Notes: generated from the sequence alone by a model not told the origin. A stretch of DNA of 64,000 nucleotides from Chitinophaga sp. sic0106 (GCF_019219075.1 NZ_JAHUWJ010000028.1:18046-82045); one strand, 5' to 3'. Shown: positions 1 to 9,376, numbered from the stretch's first letter. Program-made: numbers and translations.

Positions 1-2
1 TC

Positions 3-1526
3 TCCAATTTTGAAATGATTCATGTGGATAAAGAAGGAATTCAACAGGTGACACGGCGCTACAGTTACGTTGCCAATCACATCTCCCTGATAACCCCTAC
101 TGTAAAGGGTATTAGCTATAGCAAAGGCAAAATACAGGTGAGCGCAAACATTTATCAAACGGATGAACTGGTACAAACTGTTCATTATAAAGTTTACAAC
201 AAAAAGGGAAACCTGCTGAAATCCTTGTCGCTACAGCCTTCTGGCGACTGGAACTGGAACGCAGGCATAGAAGCTTCTACACTGAAACCTTATCTCAAAG
301 ATACCTGCTATAGTACACTGGAGGCTACCTTGCGCTCCGGACGTGTACTTTTCAGGCGCGATACTTTTGTGATGCAGTCGCCGGTGGAACTCAAATCCAA
401 TAGCGACAACTGGACACAGGTCCTCCAAAACGCGCAGCGGATGCCGGTTACAAGGCAGGAGATTTTCTCCGGACTGCAATTGTTATGGTCGGCCAACTTG
501 GGCACAGCCATTTGGAAATCGGCTCCTATAGTAAATAATGGTAAGTTGTACCTGGCAACTATCGATGATGAAAATCTGGATAAATGCGCTATTGTTGCCA
601 TGGAAGCCACTACAGGTAAGGTTTTGTGGAGATATAAAACTACCAATTCTATCAAGCATAGTCTTTCGCTCAGTGGTAACTACTTGCTGGGCACGGATGC
701 AGAAGGTATCACTTATGCCCTGGATGCCGCTACAGGAAAGCTTCTCTGGCAGCATAACGGACCGATGAAAGGCTTGCCTCCTTATAACTGTGGTGGTGTG
801 GTGTATGAAGATTTGTATATCACCGGCACAGGAAACTTCTTACAGGCACTCGATATAAAAACCGGAAATCCACGCTGGACCAATACTTCCTGGAACGGTG
901 GAGAAGCTACGCCCACTGCCATGACTATCTGGAATAATCTCCTGATTACTTCCAGCAACTGGAACCATCTTTTTGCTCACGACCTCCAAACCGGCCAGCT
1001 TCGCTGGAAAAGAAGTGATGGTGGTATCCGTTTCAGGAGCGGCACACCGGCAGTATACAACAATAAATTGTTGGTACAAGGGATCAATATGCTCCATATT
1101 TTGAATGAAGAAGGAAAAACAATCGACAGTATCAAAGTAGGCGGAGAGCTGAAAACGATGACTGCGCCTGCTGTCTGGAAGAATCAGGTACTGCTTGCCA
1201 CTGCCGCAGATGGTATTCAGACTTACGAATTAAGCACCGCCGGTTGGTTGTGGAGCTTCAAACCTGCGCAGTCATTGAGTTTTACTGCGCCGTATTCTTT
1301 ACCACCGGCAGCTACTGTAGAAAGCACGCCTATCATCATTGGTGACCGGGCTGTAGTAGCCGCTGCAGATGGCTGGTTGTATGTGTTGGACCTCGCCGCC
1401 AAAGGCAAGATGGTGGCTAAGTTCGAGGTAGGTGCGCCGGTGTATGCAGATATGGCATTAGTGGGAGAGGTGTTGTATGTGGCAGATTTTTCCGGAAATA
1501 TCAATGCATTTAGGTTGGTTAAATAA
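3..1526 (+). CDS. PQQ-type beta-propeller repeat protein (5'-truncated by window edge)
   Basis: The reading frame is open from base 3, ahead of the first ATG at 15, so this is the C-terminal part of a longer gene. About 130 residues of beta-rich linker are followed by at least four blades carrying the PQQ/Trp-docking signature: ALDAATGKLLW, VAMEATTGKVLW, ALDIKTGNPRW and AHDLQTGQLRW. The linker resembles what follows a calcineurin-like metallophosphoesterase domain in Bacteroidota proteins of this kind, so the missing N-terminus may be a phosphoesterase; that is inference. Substrate unknown. A terminator follows 34 bases after the stop codon. Confidence 0.75.
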   Translation, partial: SNFEMIHVDKEGIQQVTRRYSYVANHISLITPTVKGISYSKGKIQVSANIYQTDELVQTVHYKVYNKKGNLLKSLSLQPSGDWNWNAGIEASTLKPYLKDTCYSTLEATLRSGRVLFRRDTFVMQSPVELKSNSDNWTQVLQNAQRMPVTRQEIFSGLQLLWSANLGTAIWKSAPIVNNGKLYLATIDDENLDKCAIVAMEATTGKVLWRYKTTNSIKHSLSLSGNYLLGTDAEGITYALDAATGKLLWQHNGPMKGLPPYNCGGVVYEDLYITGTGNFLQALDIKTGNPRWTNTSWNGGEATPTAMTIWNNLLITSSNWNHLFAHDLQTGQLRWKRSDGGIRFRSGTPAVYNNKLLVQGINMLHILNEEGKTIDSIKVGGELKTMTAPAVWKNQVLLATAADGIQTYELSTAGWLWSFKPAQSLSFTAPYSLPPAATVESTPIIIGDRAVVAAADGWLYVLDLAAKGKMVAKFEVGAPVYADMALVGEVLYVADFSGNINAFRLVK

Positions 1527-1559
1527 ACGGAAGAGACTTTAGTCTCGCATCAGAAGAAG

Positions 1560-1588
1560 GAGGCGGAATTCTTTCCGTCTCTTTTTTT
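1560..1588 (+). terminator. Rho-independent terminator after the propeller gene
   Basis: Stem GAGGCGGAA / TTCCGTCTC (one G-T pair), four-base loop, then seven T. It ends transcription of the upstream gene before the AbiE pair. Confidence 0.85.
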
Positions 1589-1621
1589 ATACTACTTTTA
1601 CTTTATTTTAAATTAAAAAGT

Positions 1622-1708
1622 AGTACTATGAGTACTTGTTTTTTACTTAAAATAAAGCAATATAATGTTTTACTTTGAAAGTTTTCTTATTTTAGTACTA
1701 TGGGTACT
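1622..1708 (+). promoter_or_regulatory. Two identical inverted-repeat half-site pairs, candidate AbiEi operators
   Basis: AGTAC-N5-GTACT occurs at 1622-1636 (spacer TATGA) and again at 1694-1708 (spacer TATGG), 72 bp apart. The second copy covers the abiEi start codon at 1700. A further inverted repeat, TACTACTTTT / AAAAGTAGTA (1590-1599 and 1616-1625), overlaps the first copy. AbiEi antitoxins of type IV systems are known to repress their own promoter by binding inverted repeats, so these are the natural candidates for autoregulation. Confidence 0.6.
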
Positions 1709-2479
1709 AATAATGAAAGTAAATTAAATAGGCTGTTCTCCCTACAACCGCCTGGGGTGGTTCTCCAGTCAGATTGGCTGGTAGCCCAAGGATATTCTCA
1801 TGATCTGCAGCAACGTTATAAAAAAGGAAACTGGCTAACTCCAATTGGAACGGGGGCCTTCATAAGGGCTAGCGAGCCAGTTAGCTATGAAGGGGCTGTA
1901 TACGCATTGCAAAATCAAAGTAAGTTATCCATACATCCGGGCGGGAGAACTGCATTATCATTATTGGGGAAGGCTCATTACCTGGAGTTGGCACCAACTC
2001 ATGTCTTCCTTTTTGGGTATAGTAATGAAAAGCTACCTGCTTGGTTTAGGAAACGAGAATGGCATGAAAAAATTATTTATTACCCAACTTCATTTCTTCC
2101 TATGGACGTGGGGCTGACATCGATCGAGATGAAAAGTTTACAGATTGTGGTGTCTAATGCTCCTCGGGCGCTCATGGAGTGTTTATATCTGGCACCGGAT
2201 AAACAGGATTTACAGGAATGTTATGAATTAATGGAAGGACTAAATGGTTTGGTCCCAAAACAAGTGCAGTTGCTATTAGAAGTGTGTAATTCTGTCAAGG
2301 TTAAAAGATTGTTCGTATATATGGCAGAGAAGGCCGGGCATCAGTGGTTTAAATATCTTAACATAGAAAGAGTTAACTTCGGAATTGGAGTTCGAAGTAT
2401 TGTGAAGAACGGTATATATGTAGATAAATATAAAATCACAGTTCCAAAAGAGTTCGAGCAAAATGCAAGCAAACTATAA
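1700..2479 (+). CDS. AbiEi-family antitoxin of a type IV toxin-antitoxin system
   Basis: 259 residues. The N-terminal 80 residues look like the AbiEi winged-helix region (LFSLQPPGVVLQSDWL, then RYKKGNWLTPIGTGAF), followed by an AbiEi C-terminal region with HPGGRTAL and NAPRALMECL. It acts as DNA-binding autorepressor and counteracts the AbiEii nucleotidyltransferase; in other bacteria the pair gives phage abortive infection and plasmid stabilisation. The gene overlaps the toxin start by 17 bases, so the two are translationally coupled. Start ATG at 1700 lies inside a candidate operator, implying a short leader. Base composition is more AT-rich than the flanking housekeeping genes, suggesting transfer. 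Confidence 0.85.
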   Translation: MGTNNESKLNRLFSLQPPGVVLQSDWLVAQGYSHDLQQRYKKGNWLTPIGTGAFIRASEPVSYEGAVYALQNQSKLSIHPGGRTALSLLGKAHYLELAPTHVFLFGYSNEKLPAWFRKREWHEKIIYYPTSFLPMDVGLTSIEMKSLQIVVSNAPRALMECLYLAPDKQDLQECYELMEGLNGLVPKQVQLLLEVCNSVKVKRLFVYMAEKAGHQWFKYLNIERVNFGIGVRSIVKNGIYVDKYKITVPKEFEQNASKL

Positions 2480-3365
2480 GAAACAGGTTTCATTATTACT
2501 TCAGATTTTACCGGAAGTTGCAGAAGAAAAGTGCTTCGCTTTACACGGTGGCACTGCAATTAATTTGTTTGTGAGGAATATGCCCCGGTTGTCTGTTGAT
2601 ATTGATCTTACCTACTTGCCAATACAAGATAGAAAAAAATCTGTGGCTGAAATATCGGCAGCACTCCAAAGAATTAAATCTCATATAGAAGGGGTGATTC
2701 CCAATGTTCACATTCTACACCGGGCAGAAAATGCTAAGCTACTAGTATCATCCAAGGGAGCAGAGGTGAAATTAGAAGTTAATTTAACAAATCGTGGAGG
2801 CTTGGCTGAACCTAGAGAAATGGAACTTTGTCAAAGGGCACAAGATGAATTTGAAGCCTTTTGTGTTATGCCTGTTGTGTCTCAGGGCCAGCTTTACGGA
2901 GGGAAGATCGTAGCTGCATTAGATCGGCAGCATCCACGAGATCTGTTTGATGTGAGAGACTTACTGGCAGAAGAGGGAATTACTCAAGAAATAAAAGAAG
3001 GGTTTATTCATTACCTCATTTGTAGTAATAGAGCCATTGGTGATGTTATTAGCCCAAATTTACAGGACCAGCGTGGTACTATGAATAATCAATTTTCAGG
3101 AATGACCAATGTAATATTTGAATATTCAGACTTTGAACAGGTGCGTGAACAGTTGATAAGAGCACTTCATGACTCCTTAACTACCCGCGATAAGGAATTT
3201 ATACTGAGTGTAAAGAATGTAACACCTGATTGGAGCATCTATGATTTTGAGAAATACCCTGGTATAAAATGGAAGTTGAATAATTTGGAAAAGCTAAAAA
3301 AAGAGAATCCTCAAAAGCATAAGGCAGCGTATGAGGCATTACTACAAAAAATTAATCATCAATAA
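2463..3365 (+). CDS. AbiEii-family nucleotidyltransferase toxin
   Basis: 300 residues, the usual length for AbiEii/AbiGii toxins. The nucleotidyltransferase signature is intact: HGGTAINLF near residue 29, then the metal-binding pair in DIDLTY near residue 46; DLFDVRDLL further on is also typical of the family. Known relatives block growth by modifying tRNA or binding GTP. The start overlaps the antitoxin gene by 17 bases, giving a bicistronic unit with antitoxin first. No sign of truncation. A 14-bp perfect hairpin follows. Confidence 0.88.
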   Translation: MQANYKKQVSLLLQILPEVAEEKCFALHGGTAINLFVRNMPRLSVDIDLTYLPIQDRKKSVAEISAALQRIKSHIEGVIPNVHILHRAENAKLLVSSKGAEVKLEVNLTNRGGLAEPREMELCQRAQDEFEAFCVMPVVSQGQLYGGKIVAALDRQHPRDLFDVRDLLAEEGITQEIKEGFIHYLICSNRAIGDVISPNLQDQRGTMNNQFSGMTNVIFEYSDFEQVREQLIRALHDSLTTRDKEFILSVKNVTPDWSIYDFEKYPGIKWKLNNLEKLKKENPQKHKAAYEALLQKINHQ

Positions 3366-3403
3366 AAACAACATTAATTTTATCATTCAAGCTGCCAACT
3401 AAA

Positions 3404-3435
3404 AAAGGCTTTTAAGCGTCTGCTTAAAAGCCTTT
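3404..3435. terminator. Bidirectional terminator between abiEii and tRNA-fMet
   Basis: Perfect 14-bp stem (arms 3404-3417 and 3422-3435) with a 4-base loop. On the minus strand the stem runs into six T, so it primarily ends the tRNA transcript; it can also serve abiEii on the plus strand. Confidence 0.85.
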
Positions 3436-3442
3436 CTCTTTG

Positions 3443-3514
<72 letters not shown>

Positions 3515-3523
3515 ATGTGGTTG

Positions 3524-3556
3524 CAAATGTAGGCAAATAAATCAAACCACAAAAAA
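3524..3556 (-). promoter_or_regulatory. Bacteroidota promoter of tRNA-fMet
   Basis: On the minus strand TTTTTTG (3556-3550), 18 bases, then TACATTTG (3531-3524), a full match to the TAnnTTTG -7 box, placed 10 bases before the tRNA 5' end. Confidence 0.8.
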
Positions 3557-3665
3557 TAGTGTTAAGTTTTTTTTATCAATTGCTAAAAAGTTGAAATTTG
3601 ATGCGCGCTGTAATCCTTTGTGGTAAAGCGTTTTAAGCCTGTTGAAAAAACTTCAAAAAACTTTT

Positions 3666-4433
3666 CTAAAAATCAGAATATGCAGTAGGTCGTACAAATA
3701 TTATATCCTGATGTGATACATTGTGTGCATATTCAGGCAATGCAGATAATTTTTTCCACGCAGGATCAGCCCCAAAAGATTTCCAGTGTGCATCGCGATC
3801 GGCCTTGTTATTAAAGGTCGTCATGTACATCAGGTTGGGCGTGTGGCTACCGGCAACTACACTGCCGTAGAACACTGCGTTAAATCCAAGGCGTCTGAAG
3901 ATTTCTATTTCACCACCGGCATTAAACATCTTTACCTTATTGCTGTGATAAGCTTCTGTAGCGCTTTCGTAACTGCGGAGCTCATATACTCTTTCCGCTT
4001 TTGGGCTGTTAAGTGCAGGAAGTGCCATTTTGGGCATATCTGCAAAAGCCAGGAGCAATATGGATTCTATGCGATTGTAGGGCGCATTGTTATTATAGCC
4101 ACTCATGAAAGTAGCAGCAGCATTGGTGTAGGCGGCATCCTTGTCGAGCCTGGCTGGCAGCTGTGAAATCTGCTCCGGGGATTTGAATGCAGCGAACACG
4201 TATACACGAAGATCGGCAGTATCCTGCGTCACTGGCTTGAATACGCCTACCTGACTAATGCCTGCACGATGTAATGCCGGCAGGTAAGCCTGTTCCAGGT
4301 AGCTGTCGAGCGCTGCTTCCTGGCCGGCGCTGATATGATATACCTTCAGTTGGTAATATTGCTGATTACCCTTGCCAGTAGCGAGGAAAGGCAGGGTTAT
4401 ACACAATGTCAGCAATGATAATAATGTTTTCAT
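3666..4433 (-). CDS. NIPSNAP-family secreted protein
   Basis: 255 residues with a Sec signal peptide (MKTLLSLLTLCITLPFLATGK). Two ferredoxin-like NIPSNAP repeats follow: YYQLKVYHISAG with an AGISQVGVFKP strand in the first half, and VYELRSYESATE with FNAGGEIEIFRRLGF in the second. NIPSNAP proteins are small ligand-binding or scaffold proteins of unclear function; the periplasmic location here is read from the signal peptide. Stand-alone gene, divergent from the SUFU gene. Confidence 0.75.
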   Translation of the reverse strand: MKTLLSLLTLCITLPFLATGKGNQQYYQLKVYHISAGQEAALDSYLEQAYLPALHRAGISQVGVFKPVTQDTADLRVYVFAAFKSPEQISQLPARLDKDAAYTNAAATFMSGYNNNAPYNRIESILLLAFADMPKMALPALNSPKAERVYELRSYESATEAYHSNKVKMFNAGGEIEIFRRLGFNAVFYGSVVAGSHTPNLMYMTTFNNKADRDAHWKSFGADPAWKKLSALPEYAHNVSHQDIIFVRPTAYSDF

Positions 4434-4523
4434 ACACGGTGAATTTGCCGGTCAAAATACAAAAAGATGTCTGAGTTTCATCTGCCTGGATAGCCGTATA
4501 TTAGCTGCCACAAATGGAAACTT

Positions 4524-5633
4524 ATGTATAGCGAACCTGAAATGCTAATAGAAGAAACGAACGAGAGAGGCACCATGTATGCCATGGTAGAGCAGGATGA
4601 TCGTACCGCGTATTTTTATTTATATCCATCTGAGATCATGGGAAACCGTTTCAAACCCAGGCCTTGCTGGTTACGTAACCTGCAACCTGCCCCTGAAAAA
4701 CGGGATACGGCAGCCATGCAAAACGGTGTAGCTCCCATGCTGGAAGCTAAATTTTGTAAACATCCCGAAGGGGAAGCGCCATTGGAAAAAGAACGGATTT
4801 CCTTTATCTGGAATGCAGAAGGAGATGGCGCCGCCATTTTATATGATAACGAAATCATTGGTATTATTCCGGGCTGGGGATTATATATGGATCAACCGCC
4901 GGCTTATGCCGCGGGTTGTGTAGAAAGTAATGACAGCAGTATTACTTTCCCGCTGGGAACTCCGGAAACCAATATCCAATACCGGAAGTTTGTGGCTGTT
5001 GCTGATTTCTGGCGCAGCTGGTTCGACGAGGAAAACCCGCAATGGCCGCCTATTCAGCATGCCTTTGTAGATGCCTATACAAAGGTATTTGGCCCACACC
5101 AAACTTATTATGGTATTGATGATAATAAATGGCCACCGATGGCGATGGTCAGCTTTGAGAAAGATGATATTGTATACTTTATTACGCTTGGTATGAGCAT
5201 TCGTCCTATGCCATGGGTCGATTTCCTGTATAATGAAAATGCCGGTGCTTACCACCGCGCGGAACTAGGCCTGGCGATGGATACGAAGGTATATACCACT
5301 GAGCAGATCACCAACGTAGCATTGGCATTGGCAGGCCTGGCCGACAGGCCATGGAAAATCATGACCTGGCTCGGAGAAGGGCATACGCTATCCTCTGGTT
5401 TGTTGCCAAAACCTTATGAGAGCCTGATTCTCTCCTCTGCATTATATAACGGACCAGCTATAGAATTGCCGCAGGTGTATGGGGATAAAGTAAACCTCTA
5501 CTGGTGTGTGCCTATTACCTTCGAAGAGCGTAATTTCGCTCACAGCAAGGAAAACGGTGGGTACGACCTCCTTGAAAAAATGATCGGGGAAGGCAGCAAT
5601 CATATTGTTACGGAGAGAAATCCTGTAGTATAA
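4524..5633 (+). CDS. Suppressor-of-fused (SUFU) domain protein
   Basis: 369 residues, no signal peptide. The C-terminal 200 residues carry the SUFU-like pattern: a start PPIQHAFVDAYTKVFG, the strand VSFEKDDIVYFITLGMS, the acidic RAELGLAM segment and a GEGHTLSSGL turn. Bacterial SUFU-domain proteins are found as immunity proteins of polymorphic toxins, but no toxin gene is adjacent here, so a cytoplasmic orphan role is all that can be said. The first 130 residues match nothing I recognise. The gene ends at a bidirectional terminator shared with the lanthipeptide locus. Confidence 0.6.
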   Translation: MYSEPEMLIEETNERGTMYAMVEQDDRTAYFYLYPSEIMGNRFKPRPCWLRNLQPAPEKRDTAAMQNGVAPMLEAKFCKHPEGEAPLEKERISFIWNAEGDGAAILYDNEIIGIIPGWGLYMDQPPAYAAGCVESNDSSITFPLGTPETNIQYRKFVAVADFWRSWFDEENPQWPPIQHAFVDAYTKVFGPHQTYYGIDDNKWPPMAMVSFEKDDIVYFITLGMSIRPMPWVDFLYNENAGAYHRAELGLAMDTKVYTTEQITNVALALAGLADRPWKIMTWLGEGHTLSSGLLPKPYESLILSSALYNGPAIELPQVYGDKVNLYWCVPITFEERNFAHSKENGGYDLLEKMIGEGSNHIVTERNPVV

Positions 5634-5675
5634 AAGCGCAGGTGTAAATAATCAGGAACTGATAGAAAAAAACAG

Positions 5676-5705
5676 GGGTGTATCAAGAATGATGCACCCT
5701 TTTTT
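5676..5705. terminator. Bidirectional terminator
   Basis: Ten-pair stem GGGTGTATCA / TGATGCACCC, loop AGAA, T-run on the plus strand and A-run before the stem that becomes a T-run on the minus strand. It serves both the SUFU gene and lanB, which converge here. Confidence 0.85.
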
Positions 5706-5729
5706 AATTACCAACTATTCTATTTTATC

Positions 5730-8700
5730 CTAAATCATTAAGTTTCGCAAATTGAAACTAGTCTTTTCTTTTGCCAGTACTGCTGTATAATGCTTGGCCA
5801 GGCAGTGGTAGGTAACCAGTTCGTGTAAACGGGGGCTGGCTACGAAAAACCTGTTAAGCATCATATGGAGCAGGTCACCGGTTAACTTTTGCAGCCGGTA
5901 CGACCGTTGGGCCGTGGCCTTGCCACAAATGATCCGTATTTCTGTACAAATATTTTTTATTTCGGTATCGTACTGGCTGAACTGGTCATAGATCAGGTCG
6001 GCCAGTGGGAATGCGCTGGCAGTTTCATCCAGTATACCTGTGATGGCCTGCTGATGTTCCCTGAATTTATTGTTTAGCTGAAACTGGAAGTCGCTGTTGC
6101 CATTGAACTCTCTGAACAGGCTGTCGCGCAGTGTGCTGAGCAGTTCCAGCTTTTGTTGAACGGTAAACCCCAGGTTTTCGAGCATGGTATCTGTTGCCTT
6201 TACTGCAAAGATCCACCGGTAAAACTCCTGGTTACCGCTTTGTATATGTGGGAGTAGTTCCAGTACCAGTTCGCTGTCGTGGTAAAAGAGCTGCTCGCAA
6301 AGTTCCATCGTTTCAGTGCCATAGCGTTCCAACTCGCGCTGATAGGTATCGAACTGGATTTTATGGACGATATCTTCGTCGATATATTCCTGGAAAGCCT
6401 GGTTGATTTCATTGATAACGGTCTGGCTTTGCTCCGGATCGGTGAGATGGAAGCGGAGGCGCAGGTGGTTATCGGTATCTACGTATCGTACGAAGAACCA
6501 TTTGTCGATGATTTCGTCCAGTTTCAGGTTATTGATAATAGGGTAAACTTCTGTGGTCAGCAGTTTATCCACCCATTTCGGGCCGCAGTAAATTTTAGCA
6601 TACAGCCATTCAGAGCCTGGGCTGAATGTCCTTTTGACACTGGTATGCTGGTTTTCAGGAATGGCTGTTCTGCTTTGTGTATATGTACTATTATAGAGAG
6701 GGACGATGATTTCGTTGCAGAAAGCACCTGATTCCGACCGGATGAAGAGGTGTTCTTCTTCCAGGAAAGGTTCATAAAGTGTAACATTTCCTTTTTTGAG
6801 ATAGGAGATCAGGAGTTCCTGGGCCAGTACACATGTCAGGTCGAGGAACAGTTCATTGTCTGATTCTGCAAGGATTACCTTTTCAGGTATATTATTTTTT
6901 TTAAGGAGATGGGAGAGCTGTTGCTGATCACCTCCGTCGTCCTGGAGAAAGTCTTTACTGAGCAGTCGCCATTGTGCCCTGCGGAGGATAACTTCTTTAT
7001 ACCTTACACGAGGCAGGTAGGGAAGGTCCCGCAGGATATTCCAGTCCCAGGCGATGTTAAGGCTTTCCTGCTGGCTTTGCATGGCGCAGAGGAATTTATA
7101 CACGCTGAGACTGTTGGTAAAGTTATGTGCGCTGGTGAGTCGCGGTACAATTTCTTTATTGAGGGATTTAGAAAACAGGATGATGTTGTCATTGACTACG
7201 TTTACGTAGATATCGCTGACAGGTATTTGGAATTCCTTGTCCAGGGAGGATGTTCCGAGGAATGGGATTTCGTAGTCGTACAGTTTGGGGCGAAGTAAAA
7301 CGTTACCGGTACGGCCTTGTGGGAGGTGGATAATCTCTGCGATTATTTTGTCTCCCAGCAGCATTTTTTCATAGGCTGCTATCTGGCGCATGTGATCGGC
7401 GAGGGGTTCACTCGAAGAGCCGAAGCGCCCCATTAGGGGAAGGGCGGAAGGACCACCGCAGCTTTTGAGTACGAACTGGAAATCGCCTTCATCCAGGTTA
7501 CTGGTGTTAGCAGCGATGAGTGTACCCATGGCGGTGGAAGTAGCCGGCAAGCCGGTCGGGTTTTCGGGGGTCGCTTCCAGCAAGTCTTCAGATGTAAGTA
7601 CGATTTCGGTTAAATGATGTTGCTGAGCCTCTGCAAATTTTTTCAGGACCAGCTTATGGTGATTGGTCCATTGATTTTGGTTGAAAGAAGGAGCTGAGGG
7701 GAGAACAAGATCATCGATGACCGGGGTATAATTGGACTTGTCACCTGTAACGATGCCAAAGCCAATTCCATTTTCACTATCCAGTACCGACATCAGGGGC
7801 ATTTCTTTCCCGTCGTAGCGGGCCAGGAACTTCTTTTTGAAGGTCGCTAGTTCGGGGTCTTCGCTGGAAATATTGAGGGCGGTTAGTTCGCTGAGTGTTT
7901 CTGCAATAGTGTCAATCACCCCGTGGTGGAGGTTATTGGCGGGTGTTTCATGGAACAGGTCTACCACAACAAGGTCTTTGTTGAGCAGGCCCGGACTAAC
8001 TTTCTGCAGTAGTTCTCCTATAACATTATAAGGTTCATTTCTTTTCTCATAAGCAAACAAATGTTGTTGTGCTTCTGTCAACAGTTGCTGCAAGGGGGCT
8101 TTTACCCCTGTTGAATGTAGCTGTGCTGCGATTGTACTCAGATAATCCGGACCTGTTAACGTAGGATGAAAGGCCGAGACGAGTATTTGGTTTTCCACCA
8201 GCATGCTGATGAAGCTTCTGGCTTCATCAGCAGTGATAGAAAGATCCATGAGTACAGCAGTGAGCTGTTGAATGGATGCGCCGTTACCGGCAGTAGATAG
8301 GATTTTCTCTAGATAGATGTTATGGGAGAAACTACTGAGAAAATAGTGTCTTTTATTTTCCTTGATTTGGTATTCGTAGTAGCGGTAAGTGTTTCCTACC
8401 CGGTAAATGCTGCTGTTGGGAAGGAAAGTAAGTACGGCGGCGATTTCCTGGTCAGCCACCAGTTCATCGGCAATGACCGACAGGCAGTGCATGTCGATTT
8501 TTGCTTTTTTATGACGGGAGGTCTCGTTGATGGTAATAGCAGTCGGTGCATCTGTGATGCTACCGGTAGAACAACCTGCGAATAAACCATATGGTGTGCA
8601 ACGAGCACTCATTCTTAATAAATATTTATATAGGGTCAGTACCAGTTTATGTTGTTTATGCGGTCGGAGTACTGATGTACCGCTTAACCAGTCCAGAAGG

Positions 8701-8906
8701 TTTGAATGTAGCTCCTGGCTGGCAAGATATATAGCTTCCTGCAGCACGGGCTGCTGGTAAATTCCCTTTAATGCTGCCGTTAATGAGGCTACATCACGCT
8801 TATTTCCAGAATGAAGGGACTTAATTGTGTTGTAGGACAAAAGCGGCAATCGTAGTAGATAAAAATCGAAAGACTTAACCTGCGGCAGCAATACGCGATC
8901 GTGCAT
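5730..8906 (-). CDS. Class I lanthipeptide dehydratase, full-length LanB type
   Basis: 1058 residues. The N-terminal glutamyl-transfer domain is recognised by RMSARCTPYGLFAGCSTGSI near residue 95 and LPLMGRFGSSSEPLADHM near 495; the C-terminal elimination domain (thiopeptide-type, from about residue 770) by EWLYAKIYCGP and WFFVRYVDTDNHLRLRFHL. Such enzymes use glutamyl-tRNA to glutamylate Ser/Thr of a precursor peptide and then eliminate glutamate to give dehydroalanine and dehydrobutyrine. Both halves are in one chain, unlike the split enzymes of some RiPP loci. No LanC cyclase, protease or transporter gene lies nearby. It is last in the minus-strand series HK, RR, peptide, receiver, lanB, with its own upstream motif at 8962-8988. 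Confidence 0.88.
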   Translation of the reverse strand: MHDRVLLPQVKSFDFYLLRLPLLSYNTIKSLHSGNKRDVASLTAALKGIYQQPVLQEAIYLASQELHSNLLDWLSGTSVLRPHKQHKLVLTLYKYLLRMSARCTPYGLFAGCSTGSITDAPTAITINETSRHKKAKIDMHCLSVIADELVADQEIAAVLTFLPNSSIYRVGNTYRYYEYQIKENKRHYFLSSFSHNIYLEKILSTAGNGASIQQLTAVLMDLSITADEARSFISMLVENQILVSAFHPTLTGPDYLSTIAAQLHSTGVKAPLQQLLTEAQQHLFAYEKRNEPYNVIGELLQKVSPGLLNKDLVVVDLFHETPANNLHHGVIDTIAETLSELTALNISSEDPELATFKKKFLARYDGKEMPLMSVLDSENGIGFGIVTGDKSNYTPVIDDLVLPSAPSFNQNQWTNHHKLVLKKFAEAQQHHLTEIVLTSEDLLEATPENPTGLPATSTAMGTLIAANTSNLDEGDFQFVLKSCGGPSALPLMGRFGSSSEPLADHMRQIAAYEKMLLGDKIIAEIIHLPQGRTGNVLLRPKLYDYEIPFLGTSSLDKEFQIPVSDIYVNVVNDNIILFSKSLNKEIVPRLTSAHNFTNSLSVYKFLCAMQSQQESLNIAWDWNILRDLPYLPRVRYKEVILRRAQWRLLSKDFLQDDGGDQQQLSHLLKKNNIPEKVILAESDNELFLDLTCVLAQELLISYLKKGNVTLYEPFLEEEHLFIRSESGAFCNEIIVPLYNSTYTQSRTAIPENQHTSVKRTFSPGSEWLYAKIYCGPKWVDKLLTTEVYPIINNLKLDEIIDKWFFVRYVDTDNHLRLRFHLTDPEQSQTVINEINQAFQEYIDEDIVHKIQFDTYQRELERYGTETMELCEQLFYHDSELVLELLPHIQSGNQEFYRWIFAVKATDTMLENLGFTVQQKLELLSTLRDSLFREFNGNSDFQFQLNNKFREHQQAITGILDETASAFPLADLIYDQFSQYDTEIKNICTEIRIICGKATAQRSYRLQKLTGDLLHMMLNRFFVASPRLHELVTYHCLAKHYTAVLAKEKTSFNLRNLMI

Positions 8907-8961
8907 GTCTTTTATTTAAAGTACAAGGTGCTAACATCTTTATCTACACAGATATTTTTTC

Positions 8962-8988
8962 GACCAAATTCATCGTTTACACGACGAA
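8962..8988 (-). promoter_or_regulatory. 27-bp motif upstream of lanB, candidate LytTR site (copy A)
   Basis: Reads (plus strand) GACCAAAT-tcatcgttt-ACACGACGAA. 22 of 27 bases match the copy at 9671-9697. It lies 56-82 bases upstream of the lanB start. The paired occurrence beside a LytTR regulator gene suggests its binding site; that link is inference. Confidence 0.55.
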
Positions 8989-9013
8989 ATGATTAACATT
9001 TCCAATATCCTGC

Positions 9014-9376
9014 TTAAGCAAGTTTTAGCATTTTGGTGACCTGATCCCGAAATTTCGGGAAGCTGACAGGTTTTGGAAGATATCCGTGACGCCCTCCCAA
9101 CGGTAAATCTCCCAGGCTGGCAAGTGGATAGGCAGTGACTACTATAAAGCTGCAATCAGTATTTTTTAATAATTGACTCAAGCCGGTAGTTTGTCTGCCA
9201 TAGATATTCACATCCAGCAGGATAAGATCTATCTCCCTGCAGCGGATCAGTTCCGAGACATCCTGCAATTTATCAGTAGCGATAACGAGCTCCATGTGGT
9301 CCATTTTGTTCAGATAGCTACTGAGTAATTCCACCGCAAGGGGCTCGTCATCGACTATTGCACAACGGTATGGCAT
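9014..9376 (-). CDS. Stand-alone receiver-domain protein (CheY-like)
   Basis: About 120 residues starting at ATG 9376 (MPYRCAIVDDEPLA); a GTG three codons earlier is less likely. It holds one phosphoacceptor domain: acidic pair D9-D10, phosphorylated Asp near 55 (LILLDVN), Thr/Ala switch (VVTAYP), Lys near the end (GYLPKPVSF). No output domain follows. It sits between the precursor gene and lanB, so it may act as phosphate sink or competitor for the neighbouring kinase or as a protein-protein regulator; its function cannot be read from sequence alone. Confidence 0.8.
   Translation of the reverse strand: MPYRCAIVDDEPLAVELLSSYLNKMDHMELVIATDKLQDVSELIRCREIDLILLDVNIYGRQTTGLSQLLKNTDCSFIVVTAYPLASLGDLPLGGRHGYLPKPVSFPKFRDQVTKMLKLA

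Noticed and set aside
4524..5633. Immunity protein of a polymorphic toxin
   Set aside because: No toxin, Rhs or secretion gene is adjacent; the SUFU-like domain alone does not prove it.
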